From Flavobacterium erciyesense (lineage in GTDB: Bacteria > Bacteroidota > Bacteroidia > Flavobacteriales > Flavobacteriaceae), in contig NZ_JAGPXB010000011.1 in NCBI RefSeq assembly GCF_018069925.1, forward strand, positions 1 to 64,000: a DNA stretch of 64,000 nt, in the 5' to 3' direction. The position numbers and the translations under genes are program-made. Positions 8,474-17,515 of the stretch are shown here, piece by piece; within the stretch, counting starts at the first letter, position 1; every line of letters begins with the position of its first letter. Under the pieces are notes generated by a model, which saw only the letters and a program-made list of their open reading frames with translations, was not told where the DNA came from and did no database searches.

Positions 8474-9292
8474 TTATTTTTGAGCACTTCTGAAGTGTCT
8501 GTAAGTATTTACAATTGTATTACCAGCCTCATCAATAGAGTAAGTCAAAGTATCAATTTTAGATGTAAAGAAGTTGTAAGCAATAATCGCTAATGCTGAA
8601 GTAGAGATACCTGTTGCAGTGTTGATCAAGGCCTCAGAAATACCATTCGCAAGAGCTGCTTGGTCAGGAGTACCTGCTGCAGATAACGCACTAAATGCTT
8701 TAATCATACCTGTTACAGTTCCTAATAATCCTGCAAGAGTTCCTAAAGATACCATTGTAGAAAGTACAGTCATGTGCTTCTCTAACATTGGCATTTCTAA
8801 TGAAGTAACCTCTTCGATTTCTTTGTGAATAGTTTCAGCAGCAGCTTCACTATCTAAACCTTCTCTTTTTACTTCTTGGTATTTCAACAAAGCAGATTTG
8901 ATTGGGTTAGCAACAGAACCTTTTTGTTTGTCACAAGCTGCAATAGCACCTTCGATGTTTCCAGATTTGATATCTTTTTGTAAGTTGATCATGAAAGTAT
9001 CTAAATTTCCTGTTCCAGCTGCTTTTGAAATTACAGCAAAACGCTCAAATGAGAATACAACTACCATTAACAACAATCCTAACAATACTGGTACAATAGG
9101 ACCTCCTTTGTAAACCATTGCCAACATATTACCTGGTAGTGGGTGACCCGTATTAACTCCACCTTCGAAATTAGCACCATTACCCATTATGAAATTCCAA
9201 ATCAACCATCCAACAAAAATACATGCTACAATAATGATTCCTGAGATCATTCCTCCTCCGTTTGCCGCTTTTTCTTTTTTAACGTTTGCCAT
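8474..9292 (-). CDS. exbB: MotA/TolQ/ExbB proton-channel protein
   Basis: A 272-residue inner-membrane protein. Helices lie near residues 14-37, 52-84, 175-200 and 218-245. The conserved TolQ/ExbB core is LGTLAGLLGTVTGMIKAFSAL (about 185-205), followed by ISEALINTATGISTSALAIIAYNFF. It forms the pentameric channel around ExbD. The extra N-terminal helix is common in Bacteroidota members. It is first in the operon; the 375-base divergent spacer upstream holds its promoter, with TAAATTTG on the minus strand at 9355-9362. Confidence 0.92.
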   Translation of the reverse strand: MANVKKEKAANGGGMISGIIIVACIFVGWLIWNFIMGNGANFEGGVNTGHPLPGNMLAMVYKGGPIVPVLLGLLLMVVVFSFERFAVISKAAGTGNLDTFMINLQKDIKSGNIEGAIAACDKQKGSVANPIKSALLKYQEVKREGLDSEAAAETIHKEIEEVTSLEMPMLEKHMTVLSTMVSLGTLAGLLGTVTGMIKAFSALSAAGTPDQAALANGISEALINTATGISTSALAIIAYNFFTSKIDTLTYSIDEAGNTIVNTYRHFRSAQK

Positions 9293-9667
9293 TTTTTTTT
9301 TAATTTTAATAGTTTTAAATAAATTATCTTAGTTATATTAAACTTGTAGTTAGGCAAATTTATATTTTTAGTTCAAATAAAAAAACTTTTTTTTATTTAA
9401 TTGTCATTAAATTTATTTCAAAAACACAATTAATTGATTAACGACCTCATTTTCATCAATATCATTAAGTATAAAGATATTTTAGATATAATAATATCGT
9501 TTTTTTATGATTATTTATTGTAATTTATCAATAAGAAAGCAACTAAGAAGAAAACTACAAACTCATCAATTTAGCAACAATTAAGCAGTAACACTGCAGA
9601 AAAAGCGACAATTGGTAATATTATAAAAATGCAATACCTTGCAAAAGCATAAAAACAAAGCCTAACT
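9293..9667. other. Divergent promoter spacer between exbB and the HerA-type ATPase gene
   Basis: This very AT-rich spacer has no gene. The minus strand reads TAAATTTG at 9355-9362, matching TAnnTTTG, about 63 bases upstream of exbB. On the plus strand, TACCTTGC around 9634-9641 is a near match for the downstream ATPase gene. I see no riboswitch, terminator or long inverted repeat. Confidence 0.5.
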
Positions 9668-11194
9668 ATGAGTACAACATTAGATTTTAAGACACAAATT
9701 ACATCCGGTTACAGTCATAAAGGCGGAAGCATCACCTTGGGTGGAGGGATTTTGAACGGTGTTCCTGTTCTTGATACCTTTGTCACTATTCCGCTCAAAA
9801 CAATGAATAGACACGGCCTGATTGCAGGAGCAACGGGAACCGGTAAAACAAAAACAATACAAGTGCTATCAGAGCAACTCTCACAAGCTGGCGTTCCCGT
9901 GTTGATGATGGACATAAAAGGAGACTTTAGCGGAATTGCAAAAGAGGGAGAAGTTAAAGACTTTATACAAGAGCGTCACGCCAAAATCAATATTCCATAC
10001 AGTAATGCAAGTTTTCCTGTTGAACTTTTGACCTTATCGGAGCAAAGCGGTGTTCGTTTACGTGCAACCATTTCAGAGTTTGGACCAGTGCTATTCTCTC
10101 GTATTTTAAATTTAAATGATACGCAAGCTGGCGTAGTTGCAGTTATATTTAAGTATTGCGACGATAATGCAATGCCACTACTTGATCTAAAAGATATTAA
10201 AAAAGTAATCAACTATATTACTGAGGAAGGAAAAGAAGAAATTGAAGAATTATACGGAAAAATTTCTACTTCGACTACCGGAACTATTTTGAGAAAAATA
10301 ATTGAACTCGAACAACAAGGCGCTGATTTGTTCTTTGGCGAATTATCATTTGACGTCAACGACTTGTTGCGCATCAACGAGGAAGGAAAAGGCTATGTCA
10401 ATATCCTGCGATTAACAGACATTCAGGATAAACCAAAGCTGTTTTCGACCTTCATGCTAAGTATGCTTGCTGAAATTTACCAGCAAATGCCTGAAAAAGG
10501 TGATGCTGAACAACCGGAATTGGTCATTTTTATTGATGAAGCCCACTTAATATTTAGCGAAGCTAGTAAAGTTTTGCTTGAACAAATCGAAACTATTGTC
10601 AAATTAATTCGTTCGAAGGGCATTGGTATTTATTTCATTACGCAAAACCCGATGGATATTCCTAGTGGAGTGCTTGCCCAGCTAGGTTTAAAAATTCAGC
10701 ATGCTTTGAGAGCCTTTACAGCAAATGACAGAAAAGCTATCAAACAAACCGCAGACAACTACCCAACATCAGAATTTTATCAAACAGACGAAATTTTGAC
10801 CAGTTTAGGAATTGGAGAGGCGCTTGTAACCGCATTGAATGAAAAAGGAATCCCTACTCCACTAGTGGCTACTATGATGCGGGCTCCAATGAGCAGAATG
10901 GATATTTTAACCGAAACGGAAATTCAGGAGATTAATCAAAAATCAAAGCTAGTTAAAAAATACAGTGAATTAATTGATCGCGAAAGCGCTTACGAAATTC
11001 TGAATCAAAAAATTGAGGCCGCAACTAAGGAAGCTTCTGAAAACACAACTTCTGAAACCGAAGAAACCGTTAAAACAGAAAAACAAGGACCAAGCACCGC
11101 CGAAGTTGTTGGTAAATCAGTACTCAAAGTAATTACTAGTGCCACCTTCATTCGAGGTGTATTTGGAGTTTTAAGTAAAGTTTTCAAAAAATAA
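9668..11194 (+). CDS. HerA-type ATPase (DUF853, helicase HerA-like C-terminal)
   Basis: A 508-residue protein of the YjgR/DUF853 type. Walker A reads GATGTGKT at residues 54-61 and Walker B LVIFIDEAH near 284-292. A sensor-like FITQNPMDIP follows, and GIGEALVTALNEKG is diagnostic of DUF853. The family is related to HerA DNA-translocating ATPases; the cellular role is unknown. No NurA-like nuclease or phage-defence partner is adjacent, so I treat it as a stand-alone gene. The C-terminus has a charged linker (about 455-480) and a basic hydrophobic tail. The cupin gene follows after 19 bases. Confidence 0.82.
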   Translation: MSTTLDFKTQITSGYSHKGGSITLGGGILNGVPVLDTFVTIPLKTMNRHGLIAGATGTGKTKTIQVLSEQLSQAGVPVLMMDIKGDFSGIAKEGEVKDFIQERHAKINIPYSNASFPVELLTLSEQSGVRLRATISEFGPVLFSRILNLNDTQAGVVAVIFKYCDDNAMPLLDLKDIKKVINYITEEGKEEIEELYGKISTSTTGTILRKIIELEQQGADLFFGELSFDVNDLLRINEEGKGYVNILRLTDIQDKPKLFSTFMLSMLAEIYQQMPEKGDAEQPELVIFIDEAHLIFSEASKVLLEQIETIVKLIRSKGIGIYFITQNPMDIPSGVLAQLGLKIQHALRAFTANDRKAIKQTADNYPTSEFYQTDEILTSLGIGEALVTALNEKGIPTPLVATMMRAPMSRMDILTETEIQEINQKSKLVKKYSELIDRESAYEILNQKIEAATKEASENTTSETEETVKTEKQGPSTAEVVGKSVLKVITSATFIRGVFGVLSKVFKK

Positions 11195-11213
11195 CAATCG
11201 ACCATAATCAAAA

Positions 11214-11576
11214 ATGAAAAAATATTTTATTCAAACTGCCCCTTTTATTGTTCCAACTACTGACGGAAAACTAATTGAAGAGCATCATGGTTTAGCAACC
11301 ACACAAAACAAAGATATATCAATAGCGCACATGGTAGCACCGCCCGGGTGGAGCGAACCTTTTCAAACTCCTGAATTTGATGAGTACACCTATATTATTA
11401 GTGGTAAAAAACAATTTATTATTGATGATGAAACCATTGTTTTAGAAGCAGGACAATCCATAAAAATTGAGCGCAATACGCGCGTGCAGTATTCAAATCC
11501 TTTTGATGCTCCATGCGAGTACATAGCCATTTGTACACCTGCCTTCTCTATAGAAAATGTTAATAGAGAAGAGTAA
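11214..11576 (+). CDS. Cupin-domain protein
   Basis: A 120-residue single-domain cupin. Conserved features are the first motif region PPGWSEPFQTPEFDEYTYIISGKKQF (about 43-68) and the second GQSIKIERNTRVQYSNPF. The usual first-motif histidines are replaced in part (WSEPFQ in place of HxHxxE), so metal binding is uncertain. It sits 19 bases after the ATPase gene and 43 before the dehydrogenase gene, on the same strand, so co-transcription is likely. Substrate is unknown. Confidence 0.72.
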   Translation: MKKYFIQTAPFIVPTTDGKLIEEHHGLATTQNKDISIAHMVAPPGWSEPFQTPEFDEYTYIISGKKQFIIDDETIVLEAGQSIKIERNTRVQYSNPFDAPCEYIAICTPAFSIENVNREE

Positions 11577-11619
11577 CACTTTTTAAATTCGTAACTTGGG
11601 GTCTACAAGAACAACAACT

Positions 11620-12876
11620 ATGACTACTAAAAAAAGAATCATCATTATAGGTGCCGGATTTGCGGGTTTACGTTTGGCACAGGATTTAGAAAACACGGAT
11701 TATGATGTTCTACTCATTGATAGGAATAATTACCATCAATTTCAGCCATTGATGTACCAAGTGGCAACGGCAAGATTAGAGCCTGCCAGTATTTCTTTTC
11801 CGTTAAGAAAAGTTTTTCAACACTCTAAAAATGTAAGAATACGGATTGCAGAGGTTCAAAAAGTTGAAACGGAGCAACAAATTGTACAAACTAGTATTGG
11901 CGCATTTGAGTACGATCATTTAGTGATCGCTTTTGGATGTACTACCAACTATTTTGGCAACCCATCAATAGAGAAATTTGCTTTTCCGATGAAATCGGTG
12001 CCTGAGGCAATTCAGCTTCGCAATCAAATTTTGCAGACTTTTGAAGATACCTTAATTGCCTCTGCTGATGACTTGCCTGCTTTACTCAATTTTGTTGTGG
12101 TGGGCGGTGGACCAACGGGAGTGGAACTTGCAGGCGCTTTGGCGGAAATGAAAAAAAATATTTTGCCGAAGGATTATCCAGATAAGGACTTCTCTAAACT
12201 GACCATCTATTTACTCGAAGGATCGCCAGCCATTTTAGGTCCAATGAGTCCCGACTCGCAAAAGATGTCACGCATATACTTAGAGCAATTAGGTGTAATT
12301 GTAAAAACCGATACTATTGTGAGCCAATACGACGGCACCAATGTTCAGTTACAAAGTGGCGCCATTATCCCGTCAAAAAATGTGATTTGGGCAGCAGGAA
12401 TTATAGGGAACACTTTGAATGGACTACCTGAAAGTACGATAACGCGAGGAAACCGATATGTGGTGAACCGAAAAAGTAATATTATCGGTCTAAACAATAT
12501 TTATGCATTGGGAGATGTTGCGTACATGGAAACTCCAAAATATCCAAAAGGCCATCCTCAAGTAGCTAGTGTTGCAATTGAACAAGCTAAAATACTGGCA
12601 AATAATTTTAAAAGTTTATTAAAAGGACGTACTTTGATCGATTACGAATATCATGACAAAGGAAGCATGGCCACAATTGGTAAACGAAAAGCAGTTGTTG
12701 ACTTGCCAAAATTTAGTTTTCAAGGCCGATTGGCATGGTTAACTTGGATGTTTATTCACTTAATGCTTATTTTGAGCGTAAAAAACAAGCTTTCTATCTT
12801 TGTCAATTGGATGTTTAGCTATTTCAACAACGACAGTACTTTACGAGTTTTACTAAAACCAGCGGTAAAGAAATAA
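11620..12876 (+). CDS. NAD(P)/FAD-dependent oxidoreductase, type II NADH dehydrogenase-like
   Basis: About 418 residues from ATG at 11620; an in-frame TTG eight codons upstream is unlikely. The FAD-binding Rossmann motif reads IIIIGAGFAGLRLAQDL at the N-terminus. A second GxGxxG, VVVGGGPTGVELAGAL near residue 160, binds NAD(P)H. A further FAD motif, NNIYALGDVAYM, lies near 297. A C-terminal hydrophobic stretch (LAWLTWMFIHLMLILSV) probably anchors it to the membrane, as in NDH-2. By family it oxidises NADH and reduces quinone without pumping protons. A terminator follows at 12876-12905. Confidence 0.85.
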   Translation: MTTKKRIIIIGAGFAGLRLAQDLENTDYDVLLIDRNNYHQFQPLMYQVATARLEPASISFPLRKVFQHSKNVRIRIAEVQKVETEQQIVQTSIGAFEYDHLVIAFGCTTNYFGNPSIEKFAFPMKSVPEAIQLRNQILQTFEDTLIASADDLPALLNFVVVGGGPTGVELAGALAEMKKNILPKDYPDKDFSKLTIYLLEGSPAILGPMSPDSQKMSRIYLEQLGVIVKTDTIVSQYDGTNVQLQSGAIIPSKNVIWAAGIIGNTLNGLPESTITRGNRYVVNRKSNIIGLNNIYALGDVAYMETPKYPKGHPQVASVAIEQAKILANNFKSLLKGRTLIDYEYHDKGSMATIGKRKAVVDLPKFSFQGRLAWLTWMFIHLMLILSVKNKLSIFVNWMFSYFNNDSTLRVLLKPAVKK

Positions 12877-12905
12877 AAACGGACTCCTAATTGGAGTCCG
12901 TTTTT
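12876..12905. terminator. Bidirectional terminator between the NDH-2-like and KMO genes
   Basis: AAAAACGGACTCC pairs perfectly with GGAGTCCGTTTTT around a 5-base loop. The A- and T-runs on both sides let it act on both convergent transcripts. Confidence 0.85.
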
Positions 12906-12906
12906 G

Positions 12907-14247
12907 TTATTGGAGTAAAGCTATAATTTTCTGTTCGACAACATCTGAGTTCCAAATTTCTTGGATATTATCCATTTTTAAAACTTCTTGCATAATTTCA
13001 TTTTGGTAATCTCCCACTGCCAAGGCTTCGGCATACGGTTGCAAACTAAAGGTAACTCTACTGTACAAAGGCATCCATTTATCAGGATGTTTATCCGAGA
13101 ACCATTTTTCTATTTTCTTTTGAAGTAGAAAGTTTTCATCAGCTGTCTTGGCACTCATTTCTAAAAAATTGCGCTCGGCTAGTTCGGCAATTGCATCGGC
13201 ATTAGGCTTTCTTGATTTCTGGTATTCCGAAAAAATGCGGCTCCAATCATCACCATGCTCCTGCATTAATTCACTTAAAACCGTGATGTCTTCAAAACCA
13301 GCATTCATACCTTGACCATAAAACGGAACTATAGCGTGAGCTGCATCACCAATAAGAGCTAACTTGTCTTCAAATGTCCAGGGATAGCACTTCATTTTCA
13401 CCAAATAGCTAGTTGGGTTTTTGAAAAAATCAACCACTAAATCTGGAATCACTTCTTTGGTATCAGGAAAATACTTCGCAAAAAAAGCTACCAAATGCGC
13501 CTCATCTTTGAGTTGTTCAAATGAATTTTCGCCCTCAAAAGGCATAAATAAGGTACAAGTAAAACTTCCGTCAAGATTTGATAAGCCCATCAACATAAAA
13601 TTGCCTCTAGGCCAAATGTGCAGCGAATTTTTATCTATTTTATGTGAACCATCTGCATTGGCAGGGATATGCAATTCTTTATAGCCAATTTTCATGAACT
13701 CTTGCGAGTAATCAAACATGGACTGTCGTTGCATGCGATGACGAATTCTTGAAAATGCACCATCAGCGCCAAAAACTTTATCAAATTTTATTTCAGTCCA
13801 CTCGCCACGCTCGGTTTCACCAACATGAAGTGTTGCATCGGTTAGTGTTACATCCCAAATTTTTTGATTGAAAAAGAATTCTACACCTTCCTTTTCAGCT
13901 AAATCAATCATTTTACGATTAAGAATTCCCCTTGAAAGTGAAAAAATAGCTTCACCTTCTTTGCCGTAATTTTGTGTAATGTAGCTGCCATCCTGCATGT
14001 GAATTCCACGTTTATCAACTGGAATACCAATAGCTCTAATTTCGTCATCGAGACCAATATCACTCAATGTTTTCCATCCTCGATCAGACATTACCAAATT
14101 AATGGAGCGTCCCGAAAACTGAATATTACGAATATCAGGACTTCTATCGTACACGTGCACCGTATGACCGGCTTTCTTTAAGTATATCGCCAAGAGCGTT
14201 CCTACGAGACCTGAACCTACTACCGCAATTTTTTGAGGAGTTTGCAT
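12907..14247 (-). CDS. kmo: Kynurenine 3-monooxygenase
   Basis: A 446-residue FAD-dependent aromatic hydroxylase that converts L-kynurenine to 3-hydroxykynurenine. The FAD Rossmann motif reads VVGSGLVGTLLAIYLKKAG at the N-terminus. RSINLVMSDRG (about 46-56) and the second FAD motif LIGDAAHAIVPFYGQGMN (about 294-311) are typical of the KMO family. The C-terminal helix that anchors eukaryotic KMO to membranes is not obvious. Kynureninase, the next pathway enzyme, is at 19630-20919 on the same strand, but several unrelated genes lie between. Possible uses are tryptophan breakdown or de novo NAD synthesis; no other pathway gene is visible here. Confidence 0.9.
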   Translation of the reverse strand: MQTPQKIAVVGSGLVGTLLAIYLKKAGHTVHVYDRSPDIRNIQFSGRSINLVMSDRGWKTLSDIGLDDEIRAIGIPVDKRGIHMQDGSYITQNYGKEGEAIFSLSRGILNRKMIDLAEKEGVEFFFNQKIWDVTLTDATLHVGETERGEWTEIKFDKVFGADGAFSRIRHRMQRQSMFDYSQEFMKIGYKELHIPANADGSHKIDKNSLHIWPRGNFMLMGLSNLDGSFTCTLFMPFEGENSFEQLKDEAHLVAFFAKYFPDTKEVIPDLVVDFFKNPTSYLVKMKCYPWTFEDKLALIGDAAHAIVPFYGQGMNAGFEDITVLSELMQEHGDDWSRIFSEYQKSRKPNADAIAELAERNFLEMSAKTADENFLLQKKIEKWFSDKHPDKWMPLYSRVTFSLQPYAEALAVGDYQNEIMQEVLKMDNIQEIWNSDVVEQKIIALLQ

Positions 14248-14313
14248 TGTATTTTTAAATCAAAAGTTAAGCAAAATTACTGATTAAAAACGTCAGCCTT
14301 TCTAAAAAAGCAA

Positions 14314-16701
14314 TTATTTACTGACTTTAAACACTAATTTTGAAGAAGTACGAACAATTTCCTCTTTGTTAAGGATCATTCTTCTGAATTTGCCGGTGTT
14401 GTACAATTCGGCTTGATCGCTGTAATGACTACTCAGCACATTTCCTGATTGTCCGGTTGGTAATACGCTCCAACTATTTTCGATATCCGAAAAATCAATA
14501 ATCCTGCGTGTAGAAGGACCTCCTTTTACGAGATAGTTTCCATCGGCAGTGTAATCAAAAAACAAGTTGTTGATTACTTCATTAGAACCCGAAACTTCAT
14601 ATGGACCTACGTTGAAAATATTGCGTAAAGCAGCGACCTTCCCTAGCGGATGTTGATGCTCAACCGTATGCACTTTGTTCCAAGTCCAAGTCTTTACATC
14701 AGTACCATACTGTAATTCTAAAGCAGCTATCGCTTGCGCAAAAGATAAGTTCAAAATATCCTTTCGAGATTCTTTTTTATTTTTTGTAGCGCTATTGTCC
14801 CACCAAATGGAATTTTCGGTTGCCAATTGTCTAGCCACGACTTGTTTCATTATGTGTGTTCCTAGAAAAGACTTGAATCGATCAGTACCTAATTCATCCT
14901 CGAAGGTGTTTTTTAAATAGCAAAACAAAAACTTGTTATAAATGGTAGGCGCCACATCGTTCAGGTTGTGCGATCCTTTCCAAGTTTTCAAAATTGAAAG
15001 CGCTTCTTTTTGAATAGTTGTTGCTTTTTCATTTCCTAAAATCAATAGTAAATTTTTAACCAAGCTTGGGGCAGTAGCTGATGTATTGTCAAAAATCATG
15101 CTTCCTACACTTGCCTTGTCCCAATCAGATTTTGGATCTAGTAATTGAGTGATACGCTTGGCTCTATCTTCGGGCAAATAATAGCCTGGATAGTTAAAAC
15201 CATCTACTGCCTCCGGCTGATTATTGGCAGAATAAACGTAGTTCCATCTTGGATTTACAGCAGACGGATTCTTAGAAAAATCAAGATAGGTAGCAATATC
15301 ATTTTTACCACTTGCTCCATCTAAAATAAAATTAGGATTCACTCCGGCTTGGTGCTTGTACAATTTTCCGGTAGCCCACCACGCCACATTACCTTTGGCA
15401 TCGCCATACATGACATTCAAGCCTGGTGCCGCAATTAAGGAAACTCCTTTTTGAAATTCGGCTTTATTTTTTGCATGCGACAAAATATAAACCGCATCTA
15501 AAATTTGAATGGGTTGTTGCGTATAAATCCACGACATTGCGATAGGATTTTTTGACGGAAGACCTTCAATTAGGTCATTTATCACTGGGCCGTGTCTTGA
15601 AATTTTCACATTTAAACTAACGGATGTAGAATCTTTTACTTGAATCGTCTTCTTTCTAACATCATATTTGCGGTAGCCTGCTGGTGTTACATAAGAATTA
15701 GCATCAGTGGGATGATTTTTTTCTTCATACAAATCCACATCATCATTTTCAAACATGGTTAAACCGTAAGCGTACTCTCTGTTATGACCCAGCAAAGGAT
15801 AAGGAGTTCCGGCTAAATACGAACCATAAAGCTCAAATTCAGGCGTTACCAAATGGGCTTCGTACCACGTTCCTGGTTGCGAAAATCCAATATGCGGATC
15901 ATTTGCAAAAATAACTTTCCCATTTTTCGTTTTTTTGGGACCAATAACCCAACTATTACTTCCGATAAAAGGAGCAACAGGAGAGCGCTCTAACAGTTGC
16001 GCAACCGCTTTAGAAATAGCGGCATATTCTTGTGGTCTGTCTTTTGCATTGCGAATTTTGGTAGTATTAAAAGCACCGTCTAAACCGAAATCTTTCAAAT
16101 AAACAGCACCTAAATTATCACGAATATCAGTCATTAAAGGATCTGATTTTTGCGCCATTGCAAAACTAAAAGACATGTACCCAAATATATTGTACACATC
16201 CTTCATGCTAAATTTTTGTTTTTTGATCCCCAACAAACTAAACTCAACTGGCGTAACACCTTCGTCAAGATATTGATTAACGCCATCAAGATAGGCTTGT
16301 GCAAGCTGGTAACTGGCGCTATTTGTATCTAAATCAGCTATCGCTTTTGCGGAAGCTTCTTCGATGCCCAAACCTGCAAAAAACAGATCGCTCTTGAGTG
16401 CCACTGAACCAAAAATCTCAGATAAACGGCCGGGTGCAATGCGTCGCATTAATTCCATTTGCCAAAGACGGTCTTGCGCATGCACGTAACCCAAAGCAGT
16501 CATAGCATCTTTTGAATTATTGGAATAAATATGAGGAACCCCAAACTCATCAAAATAAACGGTAGTCTCATTTTGAATATTTTTCAAAGCCACTTCGCCC
16601 TCGTAATTGGGTTTCAGATAAAAACCATAAAGCAACACAGAGCAAACCAGAATAAGGACAACGCCTAATAAAACAATAGATAATTTACGGAGTTTAGTCA
16701 T
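14314..16701 (-). CDS. Penicillin acylase-family N-terminal nucleophile hydrolase
   Basis: A 795-residue exported or anchored enzyme with a hydrophobic N-terminus (about residues 8-28). The N-terminal part holds AMTALGYVHAQDRLWQMELM, typical of the alpha chain. The autocleavage site is in PFIGSNSWVIGP: Ser248, after Gly247, would become the N-terminal nucleophile of the beta chain. FANDPHIGF and the GHNREYAYGLTMFENDDVD region follow as in the family. It hydrolyses amide bonds of acylated substrates (penicillins, acyl-homoserine lactones or others); the true substrate is unknown. A TATATTTG -7 element lies on the minus strand at 16722-16729. Confidence 0.85.
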   Translation of the reverse strand: MTKLRKLSIVLLGVVLILVCSVLLYGFYLKPNYEGEVALKNIQNETTVYFDEFGVPHIYSNNSKDAMTALGYVHAQDRLWQMELMRRIAPGRLSEIFGSVALKSDLFFAGLGIEEASAKAIADLDTNSASYQLAQAYLDGVNQYLDEGVTPVEFSLLGIKKQKFSMKDVYNIFGYMSFSFAMAQKSDPLMTDIRDNLGAVYLKDFGLDGAFNTTKIRNAKDRPQEYAAISKAVAQLLERSPVAPFIGSNSWVIGPKKTKNGKVIFANDPHIGFSQPGTWYEAHLVTPEFELYGSYLAGTPYPLLGHNREYAYGLTMFENDDVDLYEEKNHPTDANSYVTPAGYRKYDVRKKTIQVKDSTSVSLNVKISRHGPVINDLIEGLPSKNPIAMSWIYTQQPIQILDAVYILSHAKNKAEFQKGVSLIAAPGLNVMYGDAKGNVAWWATGKLYKHQAGVNPNFILDGASGKNDIATYLDFSKNPSAVNPRWNYVYSANNQPEAVDGFNYPGYYLPEDRAKRITQLLDPKSDWDKASVGSMIFDNTSATAPSLVKNLLLILGNEKATTIQKEALSILKTWKGSHNLNDVAPTIYNKFLFCYLKNTFEDELGTDRFKSFLGTHIMKQVVARQLATENSIWWDNSATKNKKESRKDILNLSFAQAIAALELQYGTDVKTWTWNKVHTVEHQHPLGKVAALRNIFNVGPYEVSGSNEVINNLFFDYTADGNYLVKGGPSTRRIIDFSDIENSWSVLPTGQSGNVLSSHYSDQAELYNTGKFRRMILNKEEIVRTSSKLVFKVSK

Positions 16702-16721
16702 TTTTAATAAAAATTGGAAAA

Positions 16722-16729
16722 CAAATATA
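16722..16729 (-). promoter_or_regulatory. -7 promoter element for the acylase gene
   Basis: Minus strand reads TATATTTG, an exact TAnnTTTG match, 20 bases upstream of the ATG at 16701. Confidence 0.5.
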
Positions 16730-16804
16730 TAGGTTTTGAAAGGATATTAAAACAGAATTACCTTCTCACCTACTCAATAAAACGACAAAGCTAGTACTAT
16801 TTTA

Positions 16805-16842
16805 TTTTTGTTTAATATTTTTTATTTTTTATTAAACAAAAA
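16805..16842. promoter_or_regulatory. 13-bp inverted repeat, probable operator of the flavin reductase-photolyase pair
   Basis: TTTTTGTTTAATA (16805-16817) is the exact reverse complement of TATTAAACAAAAA (16830-16842), with a 12-base AT spacer. It ends two bases before the -7 element at 16845 and covers the region where a -33 box would lie. The position is that expected for a regulator acting at the promoter. The regulator is unknown; a light-responsive MerR-type protein is a guess from gene content. Confidence 0.55.
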
Positions 16843-16844
16843 AG

Positions 16845-16852
16845 TATCTTTG
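16845..16852 (+). promoter_or_regulatory. -7 promoter element for the flavin reductase-photolyase operon
   Basis: TATCTTTG matches TAnnTTTG exactly, 18 bases before the ATG at 16871. No good -33 TTTG is seen at normal spacing, which fits a promoter that needs an activator or is covered by a repressor. Confidence 0.6.
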
Positions 16853-16870
16853 TTTTAAAAACAAGACAAT

Positions 16871-17512
16871 ATGAAGCACGTTACCAAAGATACCATCTCA
16901 CAAATGGAAAAAGTAGCCCGATTGAATTTAATCAATTCATGTACGGGATATAAGTCAGCTAACTTAATAGCTACCAAATCAGCAGATGGAATTTCGAATG
17001 TGGCTATTTTTAGCAGCGTTACCCATTTAGGAAGTCATCCGGCGATGATTGGTTTTATTATGCGACCGACAACAGTTCCGCGAGATACCTATAAAAATAT
17101 TAAAGAGACGGGCTATTTCACAATAAACCATATCACTGAATCAATGATTGCTGACGCACACCACACCTCAGCAAACTATGAATATGGTATTTCTGAATTT
17201 GAAAAAACCAATTTAACTGAAGAGTATAAAGACGATTTAGAAATTCCTTTTGTACAAGGAAGCCCAGTGCAATTGTACTGCAAATACCTGAATGAATATT
17301 TTATTGCCGAAAATGATACCATTCACATTATAGCTTCGATTGAACATTTGTTTTATAACGACGAATTAGAGCATCCTGCCAATTGGTTGCAACTCGATAA
17401 AGCTGGTGTTGTGGCCATCAATGGTTTAGATGGGTATTGTTTACCCACTTTACTTGACCGTTACCAATATGCTCGTAAGGAACAACCAACAACCTCTTTT
17501 TTCAAAAAATAA
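16871..17512 (+). CDS. Flavin reductase-like FMN-binding protein
   Basis: A 213-residue protein of the flavin reductase/split-barrel flavin-binding family. The NLINSCTGYKSANLIATKSADGISNVAIFSSVTHLGSHPAMIGFI region (about 20-64) matches the FMN-binding barrel, and RDTYKNIKETGYFTINHI is the typical second block. It likely binds FMN and reduces it with NAD(P)H or transfers electrons. Its stop lies three bases before the photolyase ATG, so the two are almost certainly co-transcribed. That suggests a supply of reduced flavin or a linked light response, which is inferred. Confidence 0.82.
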   Translation: MKHVTKDTISQMEKVARLNLINSCTGYKSANLIATKSADGISNVAIFSSVTHLGSHPAMIGFIMRPTTVPRDTYKNIKETGYFTINHITESMIADAHHTSANYEYGISEFEKTNLTEEYKDDLEIPFVQGSPVQLYCKYLNEYFIAENDTIHIIASIEHLFYNDELEHPANWLQLDKAGVVAINGLDGYCLPTLLDRYQYARKEQPTTSFFKK

Positions 17513-17515
17513 TAG

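Noticed and set aside
9668..11194. HerA-type ATPase as part of a defence system
   Set aside because: No nuclease, Sir2 or other defence partner is adjacent; the neighbours are a cupin and a dehydrogenase, and the sequence fits the housekeeping DUF853 type.
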